DNA of 64,000 bases from Pseudomonas sp. Au-Pse12 (GTDB lineage: Bacteria > Pseudomonadota > Gammaproteobacteria > Pseudomonadales > Pseudomonadaceae), in contig NZ_JAJTTH010000002.1 of NCBI RefSeq assembly GCF_021341665.1, forward strand, positions 496,001 to 560,000, read 5' to 3'. Positions within the stretch are counted from its first letter, which is position 1. The number at the start of each line of letters is the position of its first letter. Position numbers and translations under genes: made by a program. The notes under the pieces were generated by a model that did no database searches, was not told where the DNA came from, and saw only the letters and a program-made list of their open reading frames with translations. Shown here one piece after another: positions 16,820 to 27,236 of this stretch.

Positions 16820-17551
16820 TTATTTCGCACCCAGCGCCAGTTTGGCGATCTGCGGTGCCGGCTGGTAGCCCGGAATGACCTGGCCATCAGCAAGGACGAT
16901 CGCCGGGGTGCCGTTGACACCAATCGACTGGCCCAGGGCGAATTGCTTGGAAACCGGGTTGGCGCACTTGGCGGCCTTGATTTCCTTGCCATCGACCATC
17001 TTGTCCATCGCGGCTTTCTTGTCCGCCGAGCACCAGACCGCCTGCAGCTGTTCGTCACCCGGCGAACCCAGGCCCTGGCGCGGGAACGCCACGTAGCGCA
17101 CTTCAACGCCCAGCTTGTTCAGCTCGGGCACTTCGGCGTGCAGCTTGTGGCAGTAAGGGCAAGTGGTGTCGGTGAACACGGTGATGTGGGTCTTGGTCTC
17201 GCCAATGGCTGGATAGACCACAGTTTCCGCGACCGGAATGCCGTTGATCAACTTGGAAATGCCCAGGCGCTCGGTTTTTTCCGTCAGGTTGACCGGCTTG
17301 CCGTCCTTAAGCTGGAACAGGTAGCCCTGGACCACGAACTGGCCGTCGGCGCTGGCGTACAACACGCGGCTGCCCTTGAGCTTGACTTCGTACAGGCCGC
17401 TCATGGGGCTGGCGGTAATGCTTTCCACCGGCGTTTCGAGCTGCAGGGTCTCGAGGCTCTTGCGGATGGCTTTTTCGGCACTGTCATCGGCCATGGCGAA
17501 AGTGCTGAGCAACGCCAGGGAGGCGGCGGCAAAAATCTGGGTCAAACGCAT
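16820..17551 (-). CDS. dsbC: Thiol:disulfide interchange protein DsbC
   Basis: A 243-residue periplasmic disulfide isomerase. The leader MRLTQIFAAASLALLSTFAMA is cleaved before DDS; an N-terminal dimerisation domain (about 22-85) is followed by a thioredoxin domain with the CPYC active site (C131, C134) and the cis-proline loop NGTPAIVL. A second cysteine pair (VWCSAD and AAKCANP) is as in E. coli DsbC. The start at 17551 is chosen because GGAG lies six bases upstream and it begins the signal peptide; the frame is open further upstream. It lies between xerD and hom, the same order as in other pseudomonads. Confidence 0.97.
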   Translation of the reverse strand: MRLTQIFAAASLALLSTFAMADDSAEKAIRKSLETLQLETPVESITASPMSGLYEVKLKGSRVLYASADGQFVVQGYLFQLKDGKPVNLTEKTERLGISKLINGIPVAETVVYPAIGETKTHITVFTDTTCPYCHKLHAEVPELNKLGVEVRYVAFPRQGLGSPGDEQLQAVWCSADKKAAMDKMVDGKEIKAAKCANPVSKQFALGQSIGVNGTPAIVLADGQVIPGYQPAPQIAKLALGAK

Positions 17552-17700
17552 GGGAACTCCTGAAGGCGGGCAAATGGGCAATTCGCAACGATCGCCATGG
17601 CAACCGCTGGCAAACAGCCGTTTTGCAAACCGGCAAAGCCTATCACATCTGTTTGCCGGCACCGACTACGGGCGACGCAAAGCGCGGCCCGGAAGGCAAA

Positions 17701-18597
17701 TCAACCCCGCGGATGGTGCTTGGCGTGCAGATCCTGCAAGCGGGCACGGGCCACATGGGTGTAGATCTGGGTGGTGGACAGGTCACTGTGGCCCAGCAGC
17801 ATCTGCACCACCCGCAGGTCAGCACCGTGATTGAGCAAGTGGGTGGCAAAGGCATGGCGCAGGGTGTGGGGCGACAGCGCCTTGCCGATCCCGGCCACCT
17901 TGGCCTGGTGCTTGATCCGGTGCCAGAAGGTTTGCCGGGTCATCTGCTCGCCGCGCTGGCTGGGAAACAGCACATCGCTGGGCCGCCCGCCCAGCAACTC
18001 GGCCCGCGCATCGCGCATGTAGCGCTCGACCCAGACAATCGCCTCTTCGCCCATGGGCACCAGGCGCTCCTTGCTGCCCTTGCCCATGACCCGCAACACA
18101 CCCTGGCGCAGATTGACCTGTTCCAGGGTCAGGCTGATCAGCTCGGTGACCCGCAAGCCGCAGGCATACAGCACTTCGAGCATGGCGCGGTCACGCTGGC
18201 CAATGGCCTCGCTCAAATCCGGCGCCGCCAGCAGTGCCTCGACGTCGGCTTCCGACAGCGACTTGGGCAGCGGACGCCCCAGTTGCGGCATGTCGATGCG
18301 CAAGGTGGGGTCGACCTCGATCAGTTTTTCCCGCAGCAGGTAGCGATAGAAACCACGCACTCCCGAGAGGAAGCGCGCCGTCGAACGGGGCTTGTAGGCT
18401 TGCTCCACGCGCCAGGCCAAGTGATCGAGGATCAACTCGCGCCCGGCTCGCGGCAATTCCAGCCCCTGCTCCTGCAACCAGCCGTTGAACAACGCCAGGT
18501 CACTGCGATAAGCGTCGCGCGTGTTGTCGGACAGGCCTTTTTCCAGCCACAGGGCGTCGAGGAAACGGTCGATCAGTGGATGGTCGATGGCAGGCAT
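17701..18597 (-). CDS. xerD: Site-specific tyrosine recombinase XerD
   Basis: A 298-residue recombinase, exactly the length usual for XerD, that acts with XerC at dif to resolve chromosome dimers under FtsK control. The N-terminal SAM-like domain (about 5-90) is followed by the catalytic domain with R149 (CGLRVTEL), K173 (GKGSKERLVP), H244 and R247 (SPHTLRHAFATHL), H270 (LLGHSDLSTT) and nucleophile Y279 (QIYTH). The ATG at 18597 gives the family N-terminus MPAIDHPLIDRFLD. It is convergent with nothing and divergent from the antiporter gene; dsbC follows 149 bases downstream. Confidence 0.96.
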   Translation of the reverse strand: MPAIDHPLIDRFLDALWLEKGLSDNTRDAYRSDLALFNGWLQEQGLELPRAGRELILDHLAWRVEQAYKPRSTARFLSGVRGFYRYLLREKLIEVDPTLRIDMPQLGRPLPKSLSEADVEALLAAPDLSEAIGQRDRAMLEVLYACGLRVTELISLTLEQVNLRQGVLRVMGKGSKERLVPMGEEAIVWVERYMRDARAELLGGRPSDVLFPSQRGEQMTRQTFWHRIKHQAKVAGIGKALSPHTLRHAFATHLLNHGADLRVVQMLLGHSDLSTTQIYTHVARARLQDLHAKHHPRG

Positions 18598-18705
18598 AAA
18601 GACTCGAAAGGCGCAGCCCAGGGGGCACGGGGTAAAAAAATAGTGAACGACGCAGAGGGTCGCTAGTCTTTCATAGCCAGCCATTTCAAGGAACAGGGTG
18701 CATTG

Positions 18706-20508
18706 ATGAGCGAACAACAGATTCTGCTGGCCTTCGGTGGCATCGGCGTGGCGGCGCTAGGCTGCCAGTGGCTGGCCTGGAGACTGAAACTGCCGGCCAT
18801 TCTATTCCTGTTGCTCAGCGGCATTCTGGCCGGGCCCGTGCTCGGCTGGCTCGACCCGCAGGAGATGTTCGGCCCGCTGCTGATGCCCCTGGTGTCGCTG
18901 GCGGTGGCGCTGATCCTGTTCGAAGGCAGCCTGACCCTGCATCTTTCCGAGTGGCGCGAGATCGGCAGCGTGGTCCATCGCCTGGTGACCCTCGGTGCCC
19001 TCTCCACCTGGGCGGTGATCACCCTGGCCACCCACTGGCTGCTGGGCTTCGACTGGATGCTGGCCCTGCTGTTCGGCACCCTGACCCTGGTCACCGGGCC
19101 GACGGTGATCGTGCCCATGCTGCGGGTGGTGCGCCCCAAGGCTTCGATCGCCAACATCCTGCGCTGGGAAGGCATCGTCATCGACCCGATCGGCGCCTTG
19201 CTGGCGGTGGTGGTCTACAGCTTCATCATCGCCAGCGCCTCCGGCGAAGGCCTGAGCCATAGCCTGCTGACCTTCGCTGGAGTGATTCTCTGCGGCAGCC
19301 TGTTCGGCATCGCCGGCGGCTGGGTATTGGGCAGCATCATGCGTCGCCAGTGGTTGCCGGAATACCTGCACAACCTGGCGACCCTGGCCGCGGTGCTGGG
19401 GATCTTCATTGCCTCCAACCAGGTGATGCACGAATCCGGCCTGCTGGCGGTGACCCTGATGGGCATGTGGATGGCCAACATGAAAGGCGTGGACGTGCGG
19501 CACATCCTGCACTTCAAGGAAAACCTCAGCGTGCTGCTGATTTCCGGGCTGTTCATCCTGCTGGCGGCGCGCCTGGACCTCAAGGCACTGATCGCCCTGG
19601 GCCCGCTGGTGCTGATCCTGCTGCTGGTGATCCAGTTCATCGCCCGGCCGCTGAATGTGCTGCTGTCCACCGCCGGGTCGAACCTCAACTGGCGTGAACG
19701 CGCGTTGCTGGCGTGGATTGCCCCACGGGGGATTGTGGCGGCGGCAGTGTCGGCGATCTTCGCCATCCGCCTGGATGAAGCCGGTCATGAGGGGGCGTTG
19801 CTGCTGGTGCCGCTGACCTTTGCCGTGATCATCGGCACCGTGGTTTTACAAAGCGCCACGGCACGCCCCCTGGCACGCTTGCTGAAAGTCGCAGAGCCGG
19901 CCCCCAGCGGTTTTCTGATCGTCGGCGCCAACGGCCCGGCGCGCACCCTTGGCAAGGCCTTGCAACTACTGGGCAGCCGCGTGCTGCTGACCGACTCCAG
20001 CTGGGAGAACATCCGCGCAGCGCGCATGGAGGGCCTACCGACCTATTTTGGCAACCCGGCCTCGCAGCACGCCGACGCGCACCTGGACCTGGTGGGGTTG
20101 GGGCATCTGCTGGCGCTCTCACCTTCAGGCGAGCTCAACACCCTGGCGGCCATGCGCTTTCGACACGACTTCGGCCATCAGCGCCTGTTCGCACTGGCCA
20201 ACAGCCAGGAAAGCCGACGCACCGACAAGCACCGGGCCAGCCACGAACACCGCGGCCAGTTGCTGGGCAGTGAAGCCCTGACCTACACCAAGCTGGCCAG
20301 CCTGCTGGGCCAGGGCGCAGAGCTGTACAGCACACACCTGACCGAGGCTTTCGGCTGGGACGATTACCAGGCCCTGCATGGCGAACGCGCAACCCTGCTG
20401 TTCGCCCGCGACAGCAACGGCTGGGTGCATGTCGTCACCCCAGAAAGCAGCCTCAAGCCGGCGGCAGGCTGGACGCTGCTGGCCCTGATCCAGCCCGAGT
20501 CCCTGTAA
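18706..20508 (+). CDS. CPA1-type Na+/H+ (cation:proton) antiporter with C-terminal TrkA-N-like domain
   Basis: A 600-residue inner-membrane protein. About 12 transmembrane helices (residues 5-395) form the NhaP/CPA1 exchanger fold (FEGSLTLHL, GPTVIVPMLR, EGIVIDPIGALLAVVV). A cytoplasmic Rossmann-like TrkA-N domain (about 400-520, FLIVGANGPARTLGKALQLLG) probably binds nucleotide and gates transport. Such proteins exchange Na+ or K+ for protons in pH and ion balance; the ion cannot be told from sequence. The ATG at 18706 is preferred to the TTG immediately before it. It is divergent from xerD, 108 bases apart. Confidence 0.92.
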   Translation: MSEQQILLAFGGIGVAALGCQWLAWRLKLPAILFLLLSGILAGPVLGWLDPQEMFGPLLMPLVSLAVALILFEGSLTLHLSEWREIGSVVHRLVTLGALSTWAVITLATHWLLGFDWMLALLFGTLTLVTGPTVIVPMLRVVRPKASIANILRWEGIVIDPIGALLAVVVYSFIIASASGEGLSHSLLTFAGVILCGSLFGIAGGWVLGSIMRRQWLPEYLHNLATLAAVLGIFIASNQVMHESGLLAVTLMGMWMANMKGVDVRHILHFKENLSVLLISGLFILLAARLDLKALIALGPLVLILLLVIQFIARPLNVLLSTAGSNLNWRERALLAWIAPRGIVAAAVSAIFAIRLDEAGHEGALLLVPLTFAVIIGTVVLQSATARPLARLLKVAEPAPSGFLIVGANGPARTLGKALQLLGSRVLLTDSSWENIRAARMEGLPTYFGNPASQHADAHLDLVGLGHLLALSPSGELNTLAAMRFRHDFGHQRLFALANSQESRRTDKHRASHEHRGQLLGSEALTYTKLASLLGQGAELYSTHLTEAFGWDDYQALHGERATLLFARDSNGWVHVVTPESSLKPAAGWTLLALIQPESL

Positions 20509-20531
20509 CGCCCCCTTGCAAGAGCCGGCTC

Positions 20532-20945
20532 CTACGCCGCAAACCCTGGAAGCACGGGCACCGGGCGCTTGTCATCGTCGATGGCGACAAAGCTGAACAA
20601 GCCGTGGATGGCCTTTTCCCGACCATCGCAGCTCATGCTTTCGACAAACACCTCGACTTCGACCTTGAGGCTGGTGGTGCCCACCTTCACCACTCGCCCC
20701 ACCAGTTCGACGATCGACCCGGCGGCAATCGGATGGTTGAAATCAATGCGGTCGGTGGACACCGTCACCAGCGGCAGCCGGCAGAAACGGGTCGCGGCGA
20801 TAAACGACACTTCGTCCATCCAGGCCAGGGCGGTGCCGCCGAACAGGGTGTTGTGATGGTTGGTGGTGGACGGGAATACCGCCTTGGTCACGCGGGTCAC
20901 CGAGAGTTCGGTACGACGCTGGATTTCTTGCTCACGAAGGGTCAT
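20532..20945 (-). CDS. Acyl-CoA thioesterase, hotdog fold (YciA/acyl-CoA hydrolase type)
   Basis: A 137-residue cytoplasmic hotdog-fold enzyme that hydrolyses acyl-CoA to free acid and CoA. The family signature is visible: TTNHHNTLFGGTALAWMDEV (helix with catalytic Asp), then ATRFCRLPLVTVSTDRIDF and a strand-rich C-terminus. The ATG at 20945 (MTLREQEIQRRTELSVTRV) gives the normal length; the frame is open 28 codons further upstream without a better ribosome site. It is convergent with the antiporter gene. A half REP palindrome (GAGCCGGCTCCTAC, about 20522-20535) overlaps its 3' end. Confidence 0.9.
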   Translation of the reverse strand: MTLREQEIQRRTELSVTRVTKAVFPSTTNHHNTLFGGTALAWMDEVSFIAATRFCRLPLVTVSTDRIDFNHPIAAGSIVELVGRVVKVGTTSLKVEVEVFVESMSCDGREKAIHGLFSFVAIDDDKRPVPVLPGFAA

Positions 20946-21269
20946 CGGACTACTGCCTGAATGGATAGATCCGCGCACGGGCACGCTGCGGGCATGGAAC
21001 GCCGATGAGCGCTGCAAGACAGCGACCAAAGGCTTGATGGGAACAAACGGGGGCGCCTGCCTGTGGATAAAACCAGGCCAGGATTGCCGGGAGGGTGTAA
21101 CGCACCCTGGGCGTCCGTGCAGGCTGCACGGCTCGGGCGGTCACACTTTATTGGGCCGGCGAGTATATCGCCGCCCGGCAGGGGCCGAAAGAACCCGGCA
21201 GGAGCCAGAGGCCACGAACGGCGATAAAAAATGCGATCATCCGCGCACTGAAAAAGGAGACCCGCAGCC
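20946..21269. other. Divergent intergenic region without a gene
   Basis: 324 bases between the thioesterase (minus) and DUF4132 (plus) genes. Short open frames here have no ribosome site or recognisable protein. A TATACT hexamer on the minus strand (about 21168-21173) with only a poor -35 could serve the thioesterase gene. AAAAAGGAG just before 21270 is the ribosome site of the DUF4132 gene. Confidence 0.5.
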
Positions 21270-23396
21270 ATGGATGCCCTGCCCACATCTACGCTCGTCG
21301 CGCACCTGAAAAAACGCCTGAGCGCCGACCGAGTGGATCATCCGAACTTCATCGGCCCACCGCTCGACATCAGCCCGCTGACACCCGCTCAACTGGGCAG
21401 CCTGTGGCCGGCCATCCGCCGGGCCCTGCGCGACCACGCCAACCCGGCGGCGCAGCAACTGGCGACCGCGATCGTGCAGCAGGCCACACAACTGGAGCTG
21501 AGCCCGGCCCTCGATCAAACCACCCTGCTGGAAGCGCTGCGCAGCTGCGTGAACTGGCAGGAAGCGCTGGAGCAACTGGCCTGTTTCAGCGGTACGCCGA
21601 ACGCCGCCCTGGCCGAAGAACTGCGCAAGATCCTCGCGGAACCCCGTACACAGTGGGCGGTGTATTACCACCAGGCGTACGTGCTGGCGCAATGGGTGGA
21701 TGAAGAAGCCCGTGCGGCGCTGCGGCGTTGTGTGGAACAGCACTACGTCGATGCACCCTACGTCCGCCAGGAGTTCGACCTGCTTGGGCAACTGGAGCCC
21801 CGCTCACGGCAGGCCCTGGCCGGCAGCGAGTACTGGACCGGCCATCATCACCTGAGTGCCGACCCAGCCAGGGTGCTGATGGATGACGCGGCGTACGTCG
21901 AATTCTCACAGCAGATCCTCAGCACCGCAGCCCAGCGCCTGGACGCTATCCACAACGGCGCCACGCCCTATGTGGCCGATGGTGCCTTTACCACCGATGA
22001 CACCCCGGTGATCGCCCGCGCCGCCCGGGTCGCCCTGCTGCGCGATGCCGCCTGGCTGCCGCCGCTGATGGACATTTTGCTGCCCAAGGCCTGCGTCGCC
22101 CCAACCCAGGCCAAGACCGCGCCGTCGCAGTCACTGGCCATTGCCCTCGGTCACTGCATCGAGCAGGTGCCAACCCCGGAAAGCGTGCAGGCCCTGCGCA
22201 GCGCCCTGAGCCTGGTGCGGCATGCCAGCGTCCAGAAAAAACTCACGCGCAACCTCAAGCCTGCGGAACGCGGCTTGGCCCAGCGCCCCGAAATAGCCCT
22301 GCGCCTGGCCCCCACCAGCACCTCGGGCAAGGCCCAGCACGGGCTTCTGGCCAGTTGTCTGGAATCCGGACTGTGGCAAGCCTTTGAGCTGTCTTTGCGC
22401 GACTGGCGAGCGCAACTGGCGGACTCTGCCGTGGGCTCGCCCTTTGCCCGCTCACTGGTTTGGGTTGCCCATTGCGAGCCTGACCAACGCCGCAGCTTCC
22501 TGCTGGACGCGGATGCACAAGCGCTAGACCCCTCGGGCCAGCCGCTGAACCTGGAGGCCGGGTGCAGGATTTCGCTGTGGCACCCGCTATCAGCCAGCGC
22601 GGCTGAGCGTCACGCCTGGCAAACCCTGATCAGCGAACGCCGGATCAAACAACCGCTGCGCCAGGTGTTTCGCGAGTACTACCTGCCCTCTCAGCAAGAG
22701 TTGGGAAGCCACAGCTGCCAGGCATTCGCCGGCTACAGCCTGTCCATCCGCCCACTGGTCGGCCTGGCCCGCCGCGAAGGCTGGAAGATCGACAGGGACA
22801 GCGGCCTGAGCCGGAACCTGGGTGATATCCGAGTGAACTTTGCGGTGGACGCAGCACTCTATCCGGGGCTGCAGGGACACTGCCTGTCCGGCAACGCAAG
22901 TTTCGCTCGGCGCACCGACAAACACTGGCAGCCGATGCTGCTGCAGGATGTGCCGCCGCAGGTGTTTTCAGAAGCCTGCCGGGCCATCGACTTGCTGGTC
23001 AGCGTCAGCAGTTTCGCCATCGAGGAACTGGCACAGAGCGCCACCGGCCAGCCCCTGCCGCAAATGCCGGCAGCCAGGCGCGAGCAACGCCTGGATCTGC
23101 TGGCCGGGCACAACCTCACCCAGATGACGCTGATGCGCCAGCAGGTACTGAGCACGGCTTTCGCCACGCTTATCGAGGAGGGCGTGTTGTCGATGGAGGG
23201 GCGCCATGTCCGCGTCGACGACCATGCGGTGCATCTGGTCACCGGGCGCGTGACGCGTGACGGCGAGCCCGTGGAGATGGCCCTGGCGGCACAAACTGGC
23301 AAGTTGACCGCCCTGCCCTGGCTGCCTTATGACGAGGTCCTGCTGGAACGGATCGCCAACACCGTCTGTGTCCTGCTGAACCGCTCCGGGGATTAA
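21270..23396 (+). CDS. DUF4132 domain-containing protein of unknown function
   Basis: A 708-residue soluble protein without signal peptide. The N-terminal 420 residues are helical and Ala/Leu rich, possibly HEAT-like. The C-terminal third carries the DUF4132 hallmark: LWHPLSASAAERHAWQ followed by IKQPLRQVFREYY (about residues 436-474), then a segment ending near AIDLLVSVSSFAIEELA (about 573-589). DUF4132 occurs in MolR/YehI-type proteins, often with a WGR domain; no WGR domain is seen here, so this is a stand-alone form. No biochemical role is established for the domain. It is a single gene with its own strong ribosome site (GGAG) and a terminator 12 bases after the stop. Confidence 0.75.
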   Translation: MDALPTSTLVAHLKKRLSADRVDHPNFIGPPLDISPLTPAQLGSLWPAIRRALRDHANPAAQQLATAIVQQATQLELSPALDQTTLLEALRSCVNWQEALEQLACFSGTPNAALAEELRKILAEPRTQWAVYYHQAYVLAQWVDEEARAALRRCVEQHYVDAPYVRQEFDLLGQLEPRSRQALAGSEYWTGHHHLSADPARVLMDDAAYVEFSQQILSTAAQRLDAIHNGATPYVADGAFTTDDTPVIARAARVALLRDAAWLPPLMDILLPKACVAPTQAKTAPSQSLAIALGHCIEQVPTPESVQALRSALSLVRHASVQKKLTRNLKPAERGLAQRPEIALRLAPTSTSGKAQHGLLASCLESGLWQAFELSLRDWRAQLADSAVGSPFARSLVWVAHCEPDQRRSFLLDADAQALDPSGQPLNLEAGCRISLWHPLSASAAERHAWQTLISERRIKQPLRQVFREYYLPSQQELGSHSCQAFAGYSLSIRPLVGLARREGWKIDRDSGLSRNLGDIRVNFAVDAALYPGLQGHCLSGNASFARRTDKHWQPMLLQDVPPQVFSEACRAIDLLVSVSSFAIEELAQSATGQPLPQMPAARREQRLDLLAGHNLTQMTLMRQQVLSTAFATLIEEGVLSMEGRHVRVDDHAVHLVTGRVTRDGEPVEMALAAQTGKLTALPWLPYDEVLLERIANTVCVLLNRSGD

Positions 23397-23408
23397 ATGA
23401 CAGGCAAC

Positions 23409-23436
23409 AAAAAAGCAGCCCGTAGGCTGCTTTTTT
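23409..23436. terminator. Bidirectional rho-independent terminator
   Basis: Perfect 12-bp stem AAAAAAGCAGCC/GGCTGCTTTTTT with a 4-base loop. It serves both the DUF4132 gene (plus) and rplS (minus), which converge here. Confidence 0.95.
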
Positions 23437-23454
23437 CTGCATCGGAAGCTGGAC

Positions 23455-23805
23455 TTAAGCCAGTTTTTCCTTGATGCGAGCTGCTTTACCCGACAGGTCG
23501 CGCAGGTAGTACAGCTTGGCTTTACGCACGTCGCCGCGACGCTTGACAGCCATGCTGTCGATCTGCGGGCTGTAGGTCTGGAAAGTACGCTCTACGCCAA
23601 CACCGTTGGAGATTTTACGTACGGTGAACGCGCTGTTCACACCGCGGTTGCGCTTGGCGATAACTACGCCTTCGAACGCCTGCAGACGGGAACGATCGCC
23701 TTCCTTCACTTTCACCTGAACGACAATGGTGTCGCCCGGGGCAAAGGCTGGGATCTCTTTGGTCATCTGCTCTGCTTCGAGTGCAAGGATGATTTTGTTG
23801 GTCAT
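23455..23805 (-). CDS. rplS: 50S ribosomal protein L19
   Basis: 116 residues, the usual length. The sequence carries the L19 signatures: [40 protein letters not shown], then [14 protein letters not shown] and [20 protein letters not shown]19 sits at the interface of the 30S and 50S subunits. Last gene of the rpsP-rimM-trmD-rplS operon, 45 bases after trmD, followed by a bidirectional terminator. Confidence 0.99.
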   Translation of the reverse strand: MTNKIILALEAEQMTKEIPAFAPGDTIVVQVKVKEGDRSRLQAFEGVVIAKRNRGVNSAFTVRKISNGVGVERTFQTYSPQIDSMAVKRRGDVRKAKLYYLRDLSGKAARIKEKLA

Positions 23806-23850
23806 GCTGTGCTCCTAAGGTAAATCGTCGGATCTACCATCGATACGTTG

Positions 23851-24603
23851 TTAACTATCGTCCCGCTCGCGGAGATATTCCTCGAGCAGCTTCTTCTCTT
23901 CTCCAGAAAGCGAGCGGCTTTCCAGAAGATCGGCGCGTCGTTCATAGGTCCGACCAAGGGACTGCTGTAAACGCCAACGCCGGATGTGTGCGTGATTGCC
24001 ACTTAGCAATACGTCGGGAACACGCTGATCCGCATACACCTCCGGTCGGGTGTAGTGCGGGCAATCCAGCAGACCGTCCGTGAAGGAATCTTCCTCCGCG
24101 GAATCCACATGCCCTAAAGCTCCGGGCAGCAGTCGCGTAACCGCATCAATCAGGACCATCGCCGGCAGCTCGCCACCGGAGAGTACATAGTCGCCAATCG
24201 ACCACTCTTCATCGACATGAGCTTCAATAAACCGCTCGTCAATGCCTTCATAACGACCAGCAATCAGGATCAATGCATCCTCATTCGCCAACTCGCGCAC
24301 CGCCGACTGATTCAGTTGGCGGCCTTGGGGCGACAGGTAGATCACCTTCGCACCCTCCCCGGCTGCGTTTCTGGCCTGAACCAGTGCATCCTCCAGGGGC
24401 TTGATCTTCATCACCATGCCAGGGCCACCGCCAAACGGGCGATCGTCCACAGTGTGATGTCGATCCGTGGTGTAGTCTCGCGGGTTCCAACAGGTCAGCT
24501 GCAACAGCCCCTGTTTCACCGCGCGGCTGGTTATGCCGTACTCGCTGATGGCGGAAAACATCTCGGGAAACAGACTGATCACTTCTACGCGCAAGTTAGC
24601 CAC
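23851..24603 (-). CDS. trmD: tRNA (guanine37-N1)-methyltransferase
   Basis: A 250-residue SPOUT-class methyltransferase that makes m1G37 in tRNAs and prevents +1 frameshifts. Visible motifs: [31 protein letters not shown] and the trefoil-knot segment [20 protein letters not shown]. The GTG at 24603, two bases after the rimM stop, gives the family N-terminus [15 protein letters not shown]; an ATG at 24624 inside rimM would add seven residues. Tight packing suggests translational coupling to rimM. Confidence 0.97.
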   Translation of the reverse strand: MANLRVEVISLFPEMFSAISEYGITSRAVKQGLLQLTCWNPRDYTTDRHHTVDDRPFGGGPGMVMKIKPLEDALVQARNAAGEGAKVIYLSPQGRQLNQSAVRELANEDALILIAGRYEGIDERFIEAHVDEEWSIGDYVLSGGELPAMVLIDAVTRLLPGALGHVDSAEEDSFTDGLLDCPHYTRPEVYADQRVPDVLLSGNHAHIRRWRLQQSLGRTYERRADLLESRSLSGEEKKLLEEYLRERDDS

Positions 24604-24605
24604 GC

Positions 24606-25142
24606 TTAGAAATCCGCGTCCCATTCCACCTTCATCTCGCCCGCGGCCAGGTCGACGGCCAACACGCATTGCTCGGTATAGGGCAACAGGCGTTCGCGAT
24701 CATCCAGGCTGCCAGCGCAAGGCTTGACCACCATTACATCGTTCGAGCCAGTCTCCAGCAGGTGATCGATCTTCCCAAGCAGTTGCCCGAGGCCGTCGAT
24801 AACCTTGAGACCTTGTAGCTGGTACCAGTAGTACTCGCCGTCGGTCAGTTCAGGGAACAGGCTGCGCGGCACGCAGATCTCGTAACCGGCCAGAAGACGA
24901 GCTTCTTCGCGATCATCAAGACCCTTGAGCTTTGCGACCAGGAACTTGTCGTTCCCGCGTCCGCTGACCAGCTCAACCTGTTTCACGCTACCTTCGCGCT
25001 TGAGCGTCCAGGTTTTGTAGTCCAACAGGTTTTTAATCGGATCAGTAAAGGAAAAGACCTTCACTTCGCCGCGAACGCCATGAACAGAGTAGATTTTGCC
25101 GATAACGATCAAATCATCAGCAGGAGCTGGCGTCGCGTTCAT
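24606..25142 (-). CDS. rimM: Ribosome maturation factor RimM
   Basis: 178 residues. N-terminal RimM domain ([20 protein letters not shown]) and C-terminal PRC-barrel domain ([16 protein letters not shown], then [20 protein letters not shown]). It helps assemble the head of the 30S subunit by binding S19. Five bases separate it from rpsP and two from trmD in the conserved operon. Confidence 0.98.
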   Translation of the reverse strand: MNATPAPADDLIVIGKIYSVHGVRGEVKVFSFTDPIKNLLDYKTWTLKREGSVKQVELVSGRGNDKFLVAKLKGLDDREEARLLAGYEICVPRSLFPELTDGEYYWYQLQGLKVIDGLGQLLGKIDHLLETGSNDVMVVKPCAGSLDDRERLLPYTEQCVLAVDLAAGEMKVEWDADF

Positions 25143-25147
25143 AGGGT

Positions 25148-25399
25148 TCAGGCTGCAGCCTTAGCCGATTCCTTCAGCAACTGAGCAACGCGCTCAGAAG
25201 GCTGTGCACCCACGCTCAGCCAGTAGGCTACGCGCTCTTGGTTCACGGACAGGCGGACTTCTTGACCACGAGCGATCGGGTTGAAGAAGCCAACTTGTTC
25301 TTTGTGCGAACCGTCACGTGGGTTACGGCTGTCGGTCACGGTCAAGTGGTAAAACGGGCGCTTTTTGGAGCCGCCAAGGGCAAGACGGATTGTTAGCAT
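25148..25399 (-). CDS. rpsP: 30S ribosomal protein S16
   Basis: 83 residues, starting [20 protein letters not shown] and containing the S16 signature with [10 protein letters not shown] and [10 protein letters not shown]. First gene of the rpsP-rimM-trmD-rplS operon, preceded by a recognisable promoter at 25472-25499. Confidence 0.99.
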   Translation of the reverse strand: MLTIRLALGGSKKRPFYHLTVTDSRNPRDGSHKEQVGFFNPIARGQEVRLSVNQERVAYWLSVGAQPSERVAQLLKESAKAAA

Positions 25400-25471
25400 G
25401 TGAACATCGTTCCTGTAGTCGGTGCTGCAAATCTAAATGCACAGCGGGCATGGGTGCCCGAAAGGCCGCAT

Positions 25472-25499
25472 ATTCTAAGGAATATCCGGACTTTTGCAA
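25472..25499 (-). promoter_or_regulatory. Predicted sigma-70 promoter of the rpsP operon
   Basis: On the minus strand TTGCAA (25499-25494), a 16-base spacer, then TAGAAT (25477-25472, five of six matches to TATAAT). It lies about 73 bases before the rpsP ATG, downstream of the ffh terminator. Confidence 0.65.
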
Positions 25500-25613
25500 A
25501 TGACTTTTTCCGGCGCCTATCGGCTGCCACTCAGATTTGCTATGGAGCCGTCGCAAGCGACAGCGAGTGAGCGCGCCCCAAACGAGGGTTTGCCCAGGAT
25601 TCCACGTCCCCGT

Positions 25614-25643
25614 GGAAAAAAGCGCCGGCATGACTGCCGGCGC
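25614..25643 (-). terminator. Rho-independent terminator of ffh
   Basis: Perfect 9-bp stem GCGCCGGCA/TGCCGGCGC with a 4-base loop followed by TTTTTTCC on the minus strand, eight bases after the ffh stop. It separates ffh from the rpsP operon. Confidence 0.93.
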
Positions 25644-25650
25644 GGATTCT

Positions 25651-27027
<1,377 letters not shown>

Positions 27028-27236
27028 GCTCGATCCTTTCAGGCCCAAGGTAGACCGGGGGTAATGGCGGCCCAGAGCGTAATAAACAGGTGCTCGATGA
27101 GCCTGCGGCGTGGGCAGGTCGCGGATTATAGCGAAGACTGTGCGTGGCGGACACCTCGCCGTCTGCTTGGGTGGACTTTCAGGGCTCTGGGTTCTATGCC
27201 AAACTCAGCGACTTTCGGGCTTGCCTAACAGGATTT

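Noticed and set aside
20860..21309. 149-codon plus-strand frame across the thioesterase start and the intergenic region
   Set aside because: No ribosome site, amino-acid composition unlike real proteins, and it overlaps two well-supported genes.
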